Shown: piece by piece, positions 30,119 to 37,941 of the stretch
How the letters are laid out: the number at the start of each line of letters is the position of its first letter
How positions within the stretch are numbered: position 1 is the first letter of the stretch
Source: Vibrio campbellii CAIM 519 = NBRC 15631 = ATCC 25920
GTDB taxonomy: Bacteria > Pseudomonadota > Gammaproteobacteria > Enterobacterales > Vibrionaceae
NCBI RefSeq assembly: GCF_002163755.1
Contig: NZ_CP015863.1
Location: 868,001 to 932,000 of the forward strand
Direction: 5' to 3'
Length of the DNA: 64,000 nt
Program-made: the position numbers and the translations under genes
Notes under the pieces: model-generated
Database searches by the model: none
Seen by the model: only the letters and a program-made list of their open reading frames with translations
Told to the model about the DNA's origin: nothing

Positions 30119-30448
30119 AGTACTTCCTCTTACTTACCTTAAAAAATATAAGCACCTAATTGACATGCTTATGCGTTAAGTATGTATAGAGAACTAGAAA
30201 GATCAAAATTAAATTCAACAGTGTTTTATTTTTTAAAATAAATTTAGATTTCGAAAAAGGAGTTATATTTTTCTATGTGTCTGAATTGTGCAATTTTAAT
30301 AAATGAAGATTGGATGAAAAAGAGAGGATGTTGATAATATTTCTGTTACTTAATTTTTATGGATAATTTAAATAACTCAATGAAATAAAAGAGGTAGTTA
30401 GAATAAATATGAAATAGGGTGCTTTGCACCCTATTATTTTGACACAAA
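30119..30448 (-). other. AT-rich intergenic region
   Basis: About 330 bases upstream of the small secreted-protein genes and downstream of the nfeD-like gene. It is notably AT-rich, holds only the nfeD-like terminator at its right end, and shows no open frame worth calling. It probably carries the promoter of paralogue B. Confidence 0.55.
30411..30438 (-). terminator. Terminator of the qmcA-nfeD pair
   Basis: AATAGGGTGC (30413-30422) / GCACCCTATT (30426-30435), three-base loop; the U-tract is weak. Confidence 0.75.
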
Positions 30449-30910
30449 TCAGCGAGAAACCGGCTTAATCTTGAGAATGATGCCCTCTACAGCCACAATC
30501 TCGACTCGAGTTCCTGCCGGTAAGTCGTGTTCTGATTCGGCAGACCAAGTCGTATCGGCAACTCTTAAGCGGTTCATGCCTACAGTGAAGTCTTCTTCCA
30601 AAGTGACAATATTGCCGATCAATTGTTTATGCTTTTGATTGAGGTCGCGAGCTTTATCGCATTTGCGATCCTTCGACAATTGTTTTCGCCACCAAAGCCA
30701 AGTTGTCACTAGGCTGAAAGCAGCAAATGCTAACCATTGCATTTGCCAACTAATCGGTAAGAAAGACAGGATAGCACCCACAATTAGTGCAGAGAGGCCG
30801 AGCCATAAAAAGTAGCCGGCTGTCCCGAGCAATTCAACTGCGAGTAACGCGAGACCAAACGCAATCCAATGCCAAAAGGTGACACCTTCTAATAGGCTAA
30901 ATAAATCCAT
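30449..30910 (-). CDS. NfeD-like membrane protein (YbbJ type)
   Basis: 153 residues. Two or three hydrophobic segments in the first ~85 residues (FWHWIAFGLALLAVELL, FLWLGLSALIVGAIL, MQWLAFAAFSLVTTWLWW) are followed by a soluble OB-fold domain (about 95-150; GNIVTLEEDFTVGMNRLRV ... GTRVEIVAVEGIILKIKPV). This is the short NfeD/YbbJ type that pairs with an SPFH protein. It lies 9 bases after the qmcA-like gene. Its role is probably membrane organisation or quality control with its partner; no enzyme activity is expected. Confidence 0.9.
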   Translation of the reverse strand: MDLFSLLEGVTFWHWIAFGLALLAVELLGTAGYFLWLGLSALIVGAILSFLPISWQMQWLAFAAFSLVTTWLWWRKQLSKDRKCDKARDLNQKHKQLIGNIVTLEEDFTVGMNRLRVADTTWSAESEHDLPAGTRVEIVAVEGIILKIKPVSR

Positions 30911-30919
30911 AAGCAGACC

Positions 30920-31834
30920 TTAGTCTTTACTTTGTTTGAACATTTCTGCGATACCCGCGACAGAGCCCATTAGGCCAGTGGCTTCGATTGGCAGCATGAT
31001 GATTTTGCCGTTTTCAGCTTGGCCAATACTCTTCAATGCTTCGGTGTAACCTTGGGCTATAAAGTAGTTCACGGCTTTTACGTCACCTTTAGCGATTGCC
31101 TCCGATACCATGTAAGTCGCCTTTGCTTCTGCTTGTGCGGCGCGCTCACGAGCCTCCGCGTGTAAGATAGCAGATTGCTTTTCACCTTCCGCTTTTAAAA
31201 TCTCTGACTGTTTTTGGCCTTCGGCACGTAAGATCTCAGCTTGGCGAACCCCTTCAGCTTCGAGAATTTCCGCACGTTTGTTACGCTCTGCTTTCATCTG
31301 AGCGTTCATTGCTGCTGTTAGGTCCGCTGGTGGTTGAACATCTTTGATTTCAATACGAGTGACTTTTACGCCCCAAGGGTTGGTTGCTTGGTCGACAATA
31401 GAGAGCAGTTTGGTATTGATCATGTCACGTTGGCTAAGCATCTCGTCCAATTCCATTGAGCCAAGTACGGTACGAATGTTAGTGAGGGTTAGGTTACGAA
31501 TCGCATGTTCTAGGTCGTTAACCTCATAAGCGGCTTTCGCGGCATCGATGACTTGAACAAACCCTACCGCGTCAATGACTACATTGGCGTTATCTTTCGA
31601 AATCACTTCTTGTGCTGGAATGTCGAGTACACGCTCCATCATGTTGACCTTTTGTCCGACACGGTCAACAAAAGGAATGATGAGGTTAAGGCCTGGCTTG
31701 AGGGTATGGGTGTAACGACCAAAGCGTTCGACCGTCCAGTTGTTGCCTTGCGGAACGGTTTTTACTGCAGAAGCGAGGAGGATAACGGCTAGAGCAACGA
31801 AAATACCGATGGTGATCAATGAGTCAATTGGCAT
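30920..31834 (-). CDS. qmcA: QmcA-like SPFH (stomatin/prohibitin) membrane protein
   Basis: 304 residues: an N-terminal membrane anchor (about 5-24), an SPFH/band-7 domain (about 25-190; [26 protein letters not shown]) and a helical C-terminal coiled coil rich in repeats of the form [14 protein letters not shown] (about 195-245). SPFH proteins form large membrane-anchored cages; E. coli QmcA interacts with the FtsH protease system. The qmcA-nfeD pairing next to cnoX is the same neighbourhood as E. coli ybbJ-qmcA ... ybbN. Confidence 0.92.
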   Translation of the reverse strand: MPIDSLITIGIFVALAVILLASAVKTVPQGNNWTVERFGRYTHTLKPGLNLIIPFVDRVGQKVNMMERVLDIPAQEVISKDNANVVIDAVGFVQVIDAAKAAYEVNDLEHAIRNLTLTNIRTVLGSMELDEMLSQRDMINTKLLSIVDQATNPWGVKVTRIEIKDVQPPADLTAAMNAQMKAERNKRAEILEAEGVRQAEILRAEGQKQSEILKAEGEKQSAILHAEARERAAQAEAKATYMVSEAIAKGDVKAVNYFIAQGYTEALKSIGQAENGKIIMLPIEATGLMGSVAGIAEMFKQSKD

Positions 31835-31930
31835 GTGCTATTCCCTTAAGTGCATAGTGTTGATTCATTTTTACTCATTTAGGCTGATGAAACAATCGTA
31901 GAAGTGAGAGGCTCGATAAATTCCAGACAA

Positions 31931-31960
31931 AATAAAGGCCGATTTTTCTCGGCCTTTTCT
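31931..31960 (-). terminator. Terminator of cnoX
   Basis: AAAGGCCGA (31934-31942) / TCGGCCTTT (31949-31957), followed in the minus direction by ATTTTG. Confidence 0.82.
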
Positions 31961-31991
31961 ATTCAAACTCTTTAACTTTACGAAGATTTGA

Positions 31992-32846
31992 TTAGTACAA
32001 AATCGAGTAAAGTTGACGGCGGTACTTGCTTGCCAATGCGTTACCTTGGCCAAGTGCGCTCAAGATATCCATAAAGACTTTCTTCACTTCACCGTCTTGG
32101 GCACCAAGGTTAGCTTTGAGAATGTTCCAAAGCAGCTCAAGAGCTTCTTCATCACGGCCGACTTGGTTGTATTGAACGGCAAGCTCACACGCGAGTTCTA
32201 AATTATCAGGGTTTGCGGCTAGCTCTTGTTCAAGGCGTTGAAGCTCTGGGCTATCTGCGGCTTGAAGATGTAGATCTAACTTTGCGATCAAACCTTTGTA
32301 GTAGTTGTCTTGGTATTCCAGTGGAATCGTACCCAACAGCGTTTGTGCCAATTCAAACTGCTTGGTTTCCAGTAAACAATCTGCCATCGCTAGTTTGACA
32401 TCACCACGGTTTTGAAGCTCTTCCGATAACGTTTGTAGAATCGCCAAAGCTTGAGCATGTTCACCTTGTTGGAGCAGTTCGCTGGCTTGCTTCAACTGCA
32501 TTTCATCTTGGCTTGGTAGATGCTTTTGCAGCATTGCCGTAATCGCGTCAATTGGCTGAGGGCCACCCATCCCATCGACTGCTTGACCATTCATAAACAA
32601 TGCGATGGTCGGTAGCACTTGTACGCCGAATTGAGAAGCAAGAGCAGGCTGCTGTTCACAGTTCAATAGAGCAAGGGTGAAAGCGCCGTTGTATTGCTGA
32701 GCCAGCATTTGTAATTCAGGAATCACTTGCGCACTTTCTGGTTGAGCGCTCGCCCAAAAATGAATCAACACCGGCGTGTTCATTGATCCTTCAAGCGTTT
32801 CACGGAAGTTTTGTTCTGTTAACTCAACGATAAATGGGGATTGCAT
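31992..32846 (-). CDS. cnoX: CnoX (YbbN) thioredoxin-like chaperone with TPR domain
   Basis: 284 residues from ATG 32846, which has AAGGA just upstream; a longer frame reaching 32996 reads through a terminator hairpin and is rejected. Thioredoxin fold (about 1-112) followed by TPR-like helices (about 115-284; ELLQQGEHAQALAILQTL). The usual CxxC active site is replaced by WASAQPESAQ, so no redox catalysis is possible. CnoX holds unfolded or chlorinated substrates and passes them to GroEL or DnaK. Monocistronic, with its own terminator. Confidence 0.92.
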   Translation of the reverse strand: MQSPFIVELTEQNFRETLEGSMNTPVLIHFWASAQPESAQVIPELQMLAQQYNGAFTLALLNCEQQPALASQFGVQVLPTIALFMNGQAVDGMGGPQPIDAITAMLQKHLPSQDEMQLKQASELLQQGEHAQALAILQTLSEELQNRGDVKLAMADCLLETKQFELAQTLLGTIPLEYQDNYYKGLIAKLDLHLQAADSPELQRLEQELAANPDNLELACELAVQYNQVGRDEEALELLWNILKANLGAQDGEVKKVFMDILSALGQGNALASKYRRQLYSILY

Positions 32847-33301
32847 CAGAGTATCCTTGCTTTTTGTTTCTTGTTGTTGATTGTAGATATGGAGTTGATA
32901 TTTGGGAAATTCAAGCGATAGAAAGGAAAAACGCTGCCGAAGCAGCGTATTCTTGATAGCAAGCGAAAGTGCTATTAAATTTGGCAAGTCCAGCACGGGT
33001 TAAAGAGTCTTGTTAGACGTTATCGTTGTGTGCTGGGTGTGGTATCAAAATAGGATGAACATGGTCAACACTACACCCACACTAAGCCAGTTAAGCTGAT
33101 TTAATGTCATTATTGTCTCGCGAAAATACAAAACAGAAAGGGTGGCGATACCAAATCTAAAGTGAGTATCCACATCGCGTTCAGGCTCGATGGATGAAGA
33201 TACTAACCTAGAAATTGATTCGAACATTGAGGTTTTTTTAACCTACATGCTCATAATGACATCACATTGTTACGGTAAAATTACATTGTGATAAAAAGTT
33301 T
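32847..33301 (-). other. Intergenic region with unassigned terminator and possible micro-ORF or sRNA
   Basis: A 455-base gap without a conventional gene. On the minus strand it contains a 21-codon frame (33110-33045, MTLNQLNWLSVGVVLTMFILF) with one hydrophobic segment but no clear ribosome-binding site, an internal hairpin around ATAGCA/TGCTAT, and a strong terminator at 32948-32931. A transcript ending there would carry either this micro-ORF or a small RNA. It also has several ATG-rich palindromes near 33240-33290. Confidence 0.5.
32925..32950 (-). terminator. Unassigned intrinsic terminator with TTCG loop
   Basis: Minus-strand ACGCTGC (32948-32942), TTCG loop, GCAGCGT (32937-32931), followed by TTTTCCTTTC. 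No annotated gene precedes it within 350 bases on that strand. Confidence 0.82.
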
Positions 33302-34129
33302 TTATGCTGCTTGTCGCAAAATTTTATCAAGAAGACGAGTGGGTAATAGGCGCTTTAAAACGGCAAAGACTTTGGTTGGTGTGGTGATTCTGTAGCGAAT
33401 CTTAGGCTTATCGCTGGTGAGTGCGTGAAGCACGGGCTCAATACAAGATTCAGCAGGAAGCACAAACTTGTTGTTCGACTTGTCGTTATCTAAACGCTGC
33501 TTTTGGCCCTCGTAAGCTGCTCTGTGGGCGCTGCTTTCCACATCAATCCATTGCTCAAACGCCTTTAAGGCATTTTGTCTAAACTGGGTCTCTATCGGCC
33601 CTGGTTCGATCAATGCTACCTTGATGTTGGTGTCCATCAGTTCCAAACGTAGGGTGTCTGTCCAGCCTTCTAGCGCGAATTTAGAGGCGTTATAGGCGCC
33701 ACGATACTTCATGGCGGCAAAGCCGAGTACGGAACTGTTTTGGATGATGCGCCCTTCACCTTGTTTACGCATGTGCGGCAGCACTTCTCTTACGAGTTGG
33801 TGCCAGCCGAAGAAGTTGGTTTGAAATTGTGCTTGAAGGGCAACTGTCGGCAAATCTTCCAAAGCACCTGGTTGGCCGTAAGCGCCATTGTTGAAGACGG
33901 CATAAAGTTTACCCTCAGCAAACTCGAGCGCTTGAGCGACGCCGGACGAAATACTCTTAGGATCATTCAGGTCCAGCTTAATACACGTTAAGCCCTCGTT
34001 GGTTAGGCGTTCAATGTCTTGGTCTTGTCGGCAGGAAGCAATGACATGGAAGCCTTCCTTTTGCAAAGCGTGGGCACATACGTAACCGATGCCGGTAGAG
34101 CATCCGGTGATAAGAACAGACTTTTTCAT
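33302..34129 (-). CDS. Short-chain dehydrogenase/reductase (classical SDR)
   Basis: 275 residues. The cofactor motif is TGCSTGIG (8-15), NNGAYG is at about 80-85, the catalytic Ser lies in IIQNSSVLG (about 128-136), and Tyr146/Lys150 form the YxxxK active site. The Rossmann fold and length fit the classical SDR class, probably NADP-preferring given the Arg34 after the second strand. The substrate cannot be told. It is 37 bases downstream of the YfcH-like gene, so the two are likely co-transcribed. Confidence 0.88.
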   Translation of the reverse strand: MKKSVLITGCSTGIGYVCAHALQKEGFHVIASCRQDQDIERLTNEGLTCIKLDLNDPKSISSGVAQALEFAEGKLYAVFNNGAYGQPGALEDLPTVALQAQFQTNFFGWHQLVREVLPHMRKQGEGRIIQNSSVLGFAAMKYRGAYNASKFALEGWTDTLRLELMDTNIKVALIEPGPIETQFRQNALKAFEQWIDVESSAHRAAYEGQKQRLDNDKSNNKFVLPAESCIEPVLHALTSDKPKIRYRITTPTKVFAVLKRLLPTRLLDKILRQAA

Positions 34130-34166
34130 AGTTTAGGGCTCACTGAGAGTTCATGAGCCTTATGAT

Positions 34167-35084
34167 TCAACAACTTCTATCTTGAAGCAAGTTCTTGAGT
34201 GCAGGCTCCACTCGGGAGTAACTGAATTTAAAGCCAAGCTCGGTAAGCTTTTTCGGTTTTGCGCGTATGCTATCAAATAGCAGGCAAGAAGATTCCCCCA
34301 TTGCCACGTTCATCACCCATTTCGGGGTGAACAAAATATGCGGACGCTTAAGAGTCTTGGCCAATGTGCCACTAAAAATTTTGTTGCTAACTGGGTGTGG
34401 AGCGCACAAGTTGAATTCGCCATGCGCATGCGGCGTTTCGATTAAGTACATGATGGCGCGAACCATATCCAAGATATGAATCCAAGGCATGTACTGTCTA
34501 CCGCTGCCTAGCGGGCCACCTAAGCCCAGTTTATAAGGCAGCAGCATCTTGGCGAGAGCACCACCATTAGGGCCAAGAACAACCCCAGTTCGTAATAGGC
34601 ACACACGTGTCTGCTCCGATTCTGCTCGTTTGGCGATTTGCTCCCATCGAGCACACACAGAATGAGCGAAGGCCTCACTGTTTACGTGTAGACATTCATC
34701 AAAGGGATGGTCTTGTTGATCGCCGTAATAGCCAACCGCAGAGCCGCTTATGAATACTGAAGGGGGCTCGGTACTGGCGTGGATCAGTTCAACAATGCGC
34801 TCGGTCACTTTCCAGCGACTGTTGCAGATGATCTCTTTTTGTTCCTGACTCCAGCGTTTGTCTGCGATGGGCTCACCTGCAAGGTTGATTACTGCGTCAA
34901 CATCATTGAGATCTTCCAGTGAATCGAGGGAATCAAGGTATTCAATATTACCGACATCGGCATGCTGAAGTCGCTGTTTTGCCTGCGCGGGGGTGCGCGT
35001 CAGCAAAATGACTTGATGAGTGGTGAGCATTTTGAGTAGCTCAGAACCAATAAAGCCTGTTCCGCCAGTCAGTAGTATCTTCAT
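34167..35084 (-). CDS. YfcH-like SDR-family epimerase (TIGR01777 type)
   Basis: 305 residues from ATG 35084, preferred over an upstream Met (35117) because AGGGA lies upstream and the Rossmann motif ILLTGGTGFIGSELLK then starts at residue 3. It also has INLAGEPIADKRWSQEQK, ISGSAVGYYGD and a C-terminal DUF1731-like region (GESSCLLFDSIRAKPKKLTELGF). The family (SDR39U1/YfcH) is conserved from bacteria to animals but has no settled substrate. In a two-gene unit with the SDR gene. Confidence 0.9.
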   Translation of the reverse strand: MKILLTGGTGFIGSELLKMLTTHQVILLTRTPAQAKQRLQHADVGNIEYLDSLDSLEDLNDVDAVINLAGEPIADKRWSQEQKEIICNSRWKVTERIVELIHASTEPPSVFISGSAVGYYGDQQDHPFDECLHVNSEAFAHSVCARWEQIAKRAESEQTRVCLLRTGVVLGPNGGALAKMLLPYKLGLGGPLGSGRQYMPWIHILDMVRAIMYLIETPHAHGEFNLCAPHPVSNKIFSGTLAKTLKRPHILFTPKWVMNVAMGESSCLLFDSIRAKPKKLTELGFKFSYSRVEPALKNLLQDRSC

Positions 35085-35433
35085 GTCATCCCTTTGAGTG
35101 TGAAACCATTCAGACATTATAGTCGTTAACCGTCTTGCATGATCATATCAATGACTTGCAATGTCGATTTTATTATTAGTTCCTAACGAGTTAGAAGTGT
35201 TTTCTTCCCAAGCGGTGCGAAGTTCGCCGTTTGAACAAGTGTAACAAATGTTATCAGACTTTGAGTGTTGCTCACACTTAGCATGGAGAAACTATGCGAT
35301 GCTGATTCTAAAAGAAAAAGGCACTCGGGTAGGTGGTGTGTATGGAAGCATTTATGGCTTAGTTGTGCCATTGCATATCTGCAATCTGAGGCTTATTCTT
35401 TGAGAATTAAAGAATAATTGAGGATGTCATGTC
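35085..35433 (+). other. Intergenic region upstream of the zinc-ribbon gene
   Basis: A 349-base gap between divergent genes. Two small open frames (35183-35371 minus, 35283-35417 plus) have odd composition and no ribosome-binding site and are not credited. The likely content is two divergent promoters. Confidence 0.5.
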
Positions 35434-35643
35434 ATGCCGCTAGTTGCTTGTCCTGTTTGTGAAAAACAAATTTCAAAACGAGCTCATACTTGCCCCGGAT
35501 GTGGTGAGCCTGATCCGCTCAACCATTTAGCGAAGTCGAAGTTTCTATCGTTCATTTTTTGGATCGTCGTTTTAGCTGGTGTTGGCTATGTCGCTTGGTT
35601 CTATCTAGTGCCAATGCTGGTGGAAATGCTACGCAGCCATTAA
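35434..35643 (+). CDS. Small zinc-ribbon, single-pass membrane protein
   Basis: 69 residues. The N-terminal half has a double CxxC zinc ribbon, Cys6/Cys9 and Cys20/Cys23 (CPVC ... CPGCG), and residues 36-58 (LSFIFWIVVLAGVGYVAWFYLVP) are one membrane helix. A GAGGA sequence stands 9-10 bases before the ATG. Such ribbon-plus-helix miniproteins are common and unassigned; the ribbon would face the cytoplasm. It stands 69 bases before yfcE on the same strand. Confidence 0.8.
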   Translation: MPLVACPVCEKQISKRAHTCPGCGEPDPLNHLAKSKFLSFIFWIVVLAGVGYVAWFYLVPMLVEMLRSH

Positions 35644-35712
35644 TAGGTACTTCGGTTGAGCTTCTATAAGAATGCCGTAGAATAGCCTCATATTTTTTGA
35701 GGAGACGATGTC

Positions 35713-36258
35713 GTGAAACTATTTTTTGCCTCAGACTTGCACGGCTCTTTGCCAGCAACCGAAGAAACTATTCAGCTTTACTTGGCCTCTGGTGCCGATC
35801 ATCTCATCTTGTTGGGGGATACGCTAAACCATGGGCCAAGAAACCCTATCCCAGAAGGTTACAACCCACCTCAAGTCGCTGAGTTACTGAACCAATACAG
35901 CGATCAGATTATTTCTGTACGTGGTAACTGTGACAGCGAAGTTGACCAAATGCTGTTGAGTTTCCCGATGATGATGGATTATTCGTGGATACTACTCGAA
36001 TCTGGTAAGCGCATGTTCCTTACTCATGGGCACTTGTACAACAGTGCAAAACGTCCACCACTGCGTGAAGGTGACATCATTGCTCATGGTCATACTCATG
36101 TGCCTGTTGCCGAAATGCAGGACGGGGCAGTGATCTTCAACCCTGGTTCGATGACTTTCCCAAGAAATGGTTTGTCGCGTAGCTTTGGTCTAATGGAAGG
36201 CAATACACTCATGGTGCAAACCCCGGAAGGTGAAGTGTTGGCTCAAACCACGATCTAA
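35713..36258 (+). CDS. yfcE: YfcE-type metallophosphodiesterase
   Basis: 181 residues from a GTG start at 35713 (GAGGAG upstream). The calcineurin-like metal motifs are all present: FASDLHGS (D8, H10), LLGDTLNHG, VRGNCDSE, LTHGH and AHGHTHVP. E. coli YfcE is a Mn-dependent phosphodiesterase with activity on artificial substrates; the natural one is unknown. It ends in a bidirectional terminator facing the Rdx-family gene. Confidence 0.93.
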   Translation: MKLFFASDLHGSLPATEETIQLYLASGADHLILLGDTLNHGPRNPIPEGYNPPQVAELLNQYSDQIISVRGNCDSEVDQMLLSFPMMMDYSWILLESGKRMFLTHGHLYNSAKRPPLREGDIIAHGHTHVPVAEMQDGAVIFNPGSMTFPRNGLSRSFGLMEGNTLMVQTPEGEVLAQTTI

Positions 36259-36288
36259 TCAACGAGTCATAGAGCACATAGATATCAA

Positions 36289-36318
36289 ACAATAGGGAGC
36301 CACTGGCTCCCTATTTTG
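36289..36318. terminator. Bidirectional terminator, yfcE / Rdx gene
   Basis: AATAGGGAGCC (36291-36301) / GGCTCCCTATT (36305-36315), three-base loop, with A/T-rich flanks on both sides. Confidence 0.9.
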
Positions 36319-36589
36319 TATCTGAATGGCCTAAATCACGCTCTGGGTCGATGATGTCCCTTACTCGTTGTTTAAGGACCTTAGCCTCAGGAAAACCGCC
36401 GTCTTTTTTACGCTCCCAAATACGCGTGCCATTGCATAAAATCTCAAAACGACCACCTGTGTCAGGGTGCAAGCTGACGGTCTCAATTTCTTCACTGAAC
36501 GTATGAAGCAGCTCTTGCGATAGCCAATTAGAGCGCAACATCCAATTGCACTGGCGACAGTAGTAAATGTCTATAATGGCTTTATCCAT
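36311..36589 (-). CDS. SelT/SelW/SelH (Rdx) family thioredoxin-like protein, cysteine form
   Basis: 92 residues. The redox motif is CRQC (Cys11, Cys14) in IYYCRQCNWMLRSNWLSQELL, followed by GGRFEILCNG and RKKDGGFPEAKVLKQRVRD, all typical of Rdx proteins. Many homologues have selenocysteine at the second position; here both are plain cysteine. It probably acts as a thiol oxidoreductase; the partner is unknown. It is 23 bases after the TauE-like gene on the same strand. Confidence 0.9.
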   Translation of the reverse strand: MDKAIIDIYYCRQCNWMLRSNWLSQELLHTFSEEIETVSLHPDTGGRFEILCNGTRIWERKKDGGFPEAKVLKQRVRDIIDPERDLGHSDTK

Positions 36590-36612
36590 TTCTCATTTCC
36601 TTTCTCAAAAGA

Positions 36613-37368
36613 CTAAAGTAGCAGTTTGATGCCGACTGCAAAGGTGAGGAGCTCAAACGCAATCTTGATAACGCGATTGCTGTATCGAGTTGCTGCCCAC
36701 GCACCTAAACTGCCACCTAAAAATGAACTCAATAACAGCACGGGTAGCCATGCCCAATGAATCGGAGCGCCTGCTTGTACGACGGCAACACCACCAATAC
36801 CATTCCAAAACAGACCGACACAGATCATGGTGTAAGCCACTGCTTGTTTGTAATCGTAACCAAACCAGCGCACGAGGAACAGCGTCACGAGGAGACCTGA
36901 ACCTGCAGTTAGCGAACCATTCACGACGCCTATCAGCATCAATCCTAATCCGCCGATGATCCAACCCAATGTGTCTCGATGGATCGCAAGCTCGACTTGG
37001 CCAAGTTCTTTTTTAAAGCGGGAATAGATGCCGAGAGCAAGGATCATCGCGCCGAGCATTTTCTCTGCGATATCGTCAGATATTTGGACAATCAGATTTG
37101 CACCAATCACGACACCAATACTACCGACTAGAATCAGATAAAGCGCGATCTTCGGTTTTATTGTGCCGGCTTTGAGGTGCGTGCTTGCAGCGCCAAGCCC
37201 CAGCGCGACGGAAGCCACTTTGTGTGTTCCAAGAGCGACAGAAAAGGGTAAGCCGAGAAAGATCAATAATGGAAATTGCAATAATCCTGCACCGCCGCCA
37301 GAGAGAGAAGCGAGTGTATTTGCAACGAGGGAACCGAAGAAGAGAGTGAGAGTATCTAGCCAATCCAT
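36613..37368 (-). CDS. TauE/SafE-family (DUF81) membrane transporter
   Basis: 251 residues from ATG 37368. An ATG at 37404 would add 12 residues but lies before the toxRS terminator hairpin, so the shorter form is preferred, though its ribosome-binding site is weak. About seven to eight membrane helices; ANTLASLSGGGAGLLQFPLLIFLGLP is the first family repeat and VVNGSLTAGSGLLVTLFLVRWFGYDYKQAVAYT the second. The family exports or imports small sulfur-containing or organic anions; the substrate is unknown. Confidence 0.88.
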   Translation of the reverse strand: MDWLDTLTLFFGSLVANTLASLSGGGAGLLQFPLLIFLGLPFSVALGTHKVASVALGLGAASTHLKAGTIKPKIALYLILVGSIGVVIGANLIVQISDDIAEKMLGAMILALGIYSRFKKELGQVELAIHRDTLGWIIGGLGLMLIGVVNGSLTAGSGLLVTLFLVRWFGYDYKQAVAYTMICVGLFWNGIGGVAVVQAGAPIHWAWLPVLLLSSFLGGSLGAWAATRYSNRVIKIAFELLTFAVGIKLLL

Positions 37369-37369
37369 G

Positions 37370-37399
37370 CGAAAAATAAAGGGACCATCTTGGCCCCTT
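37370..37399 (-). terminator. Terminator of toxRS
   Basis: Minus-strand AAGGGGCC (37399-37392), loop AAGAT, GGTCCCTT (37386-37379) with one G-U pair, then TATTTTT. Confidence 0.82.
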
Positions 37400-37414
37400 A
37401 TCATTGAATCAAAA

Positions 37415-37930
37415 TCAGTTTCTAAACAGTACCGTAGAACCGTGGTTCAGGCTAGTCAGTAGTAGTGTTTTTTCGTTGACTACATCAATACGGCGACTTT
37501 GTTCTGCATCCAACTTAAAGATTTGTGTGATGAGACGAAGCTGTGACTCAGAGAAGTCTTTCGATTGCGATGCTGAGATATCTTTGAATTCAGAAGGCGA
37601 AACCAGCAAGTAGTTATCACTTACTTCCCAACGACCTTTCTCAGAGATATTGATGGTTGATTCAGTATTTGAGCCTTGAGCAAACAATTGAATGTTCGCC
37701 ACACGAATGTACTCACCGTTAGGTAAGTATTTCACATTCGACTCAACATTAACTTTGCGTAGTGGGCCAACTGTATCGTCTGGCAGAGTGTCGGTGATGA
37801 GTGTCACCATGGTTGACTGCCATTCGTTTGAAGTCAGAACCTGTTCCACTTTTAGGTCACTGCCCCAATATAGCCAGCCACTAAAAAGGATGGATACGGC
37901 CAAAACCGCAGATGCTATTTTAATCTTCAT
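37415..37930 (-). CDS. toxS: ToxS, periplasmic stabiliser of ToxR
   Basis: 171 residues: one N-terminal membrane helix (about 5-24, ASAVLAVSILFSGWLYWG) and a periplasmic domain. The gene starts 11 bases after the toxR stop. ToxS binds the periplasmic domain of ToxR, protects it from proteolysis and in V. parahaemolyticus forms a bile-salt-binding heterodimer. It matches vibrio ToxS in length and layout, and the toxR-toxS order is diagnostic. Confidence 0.96.
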   Translation of the reverse strand: MKIKIASAVLAVSILFSGWLYWGSDLKVEQVLTSNEWQSTMVTLITDTLPDDTVGPLRKVNVESNVKYLPNGEYIRVANIQLFAQGSNTESTINISEKGRWEVSDNYLLVSPSEFKDISASQSKDFSESQLRLITQIFKLDAEQSRRIDVVNEKTLLLTSLNHGSTVLFRN

Positions 37931-37941
37931 TTCAGCCTCCC

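Noticed and set aside
32847..32996. N-terminal extension of CnoX by 50 residues
   Set aside because: It would run through a terminator hairpin; the internal ATG at 32846 has AAGGA and matches the thioredoxin-fold start.
35283..35417. 44-codon plus-strand frame before the zinc-ribbon gene
   Set aside because: No ribosome-binding site, odd Trp/Cys/Lys composition, overlapping an equally weak frame on the other strand.
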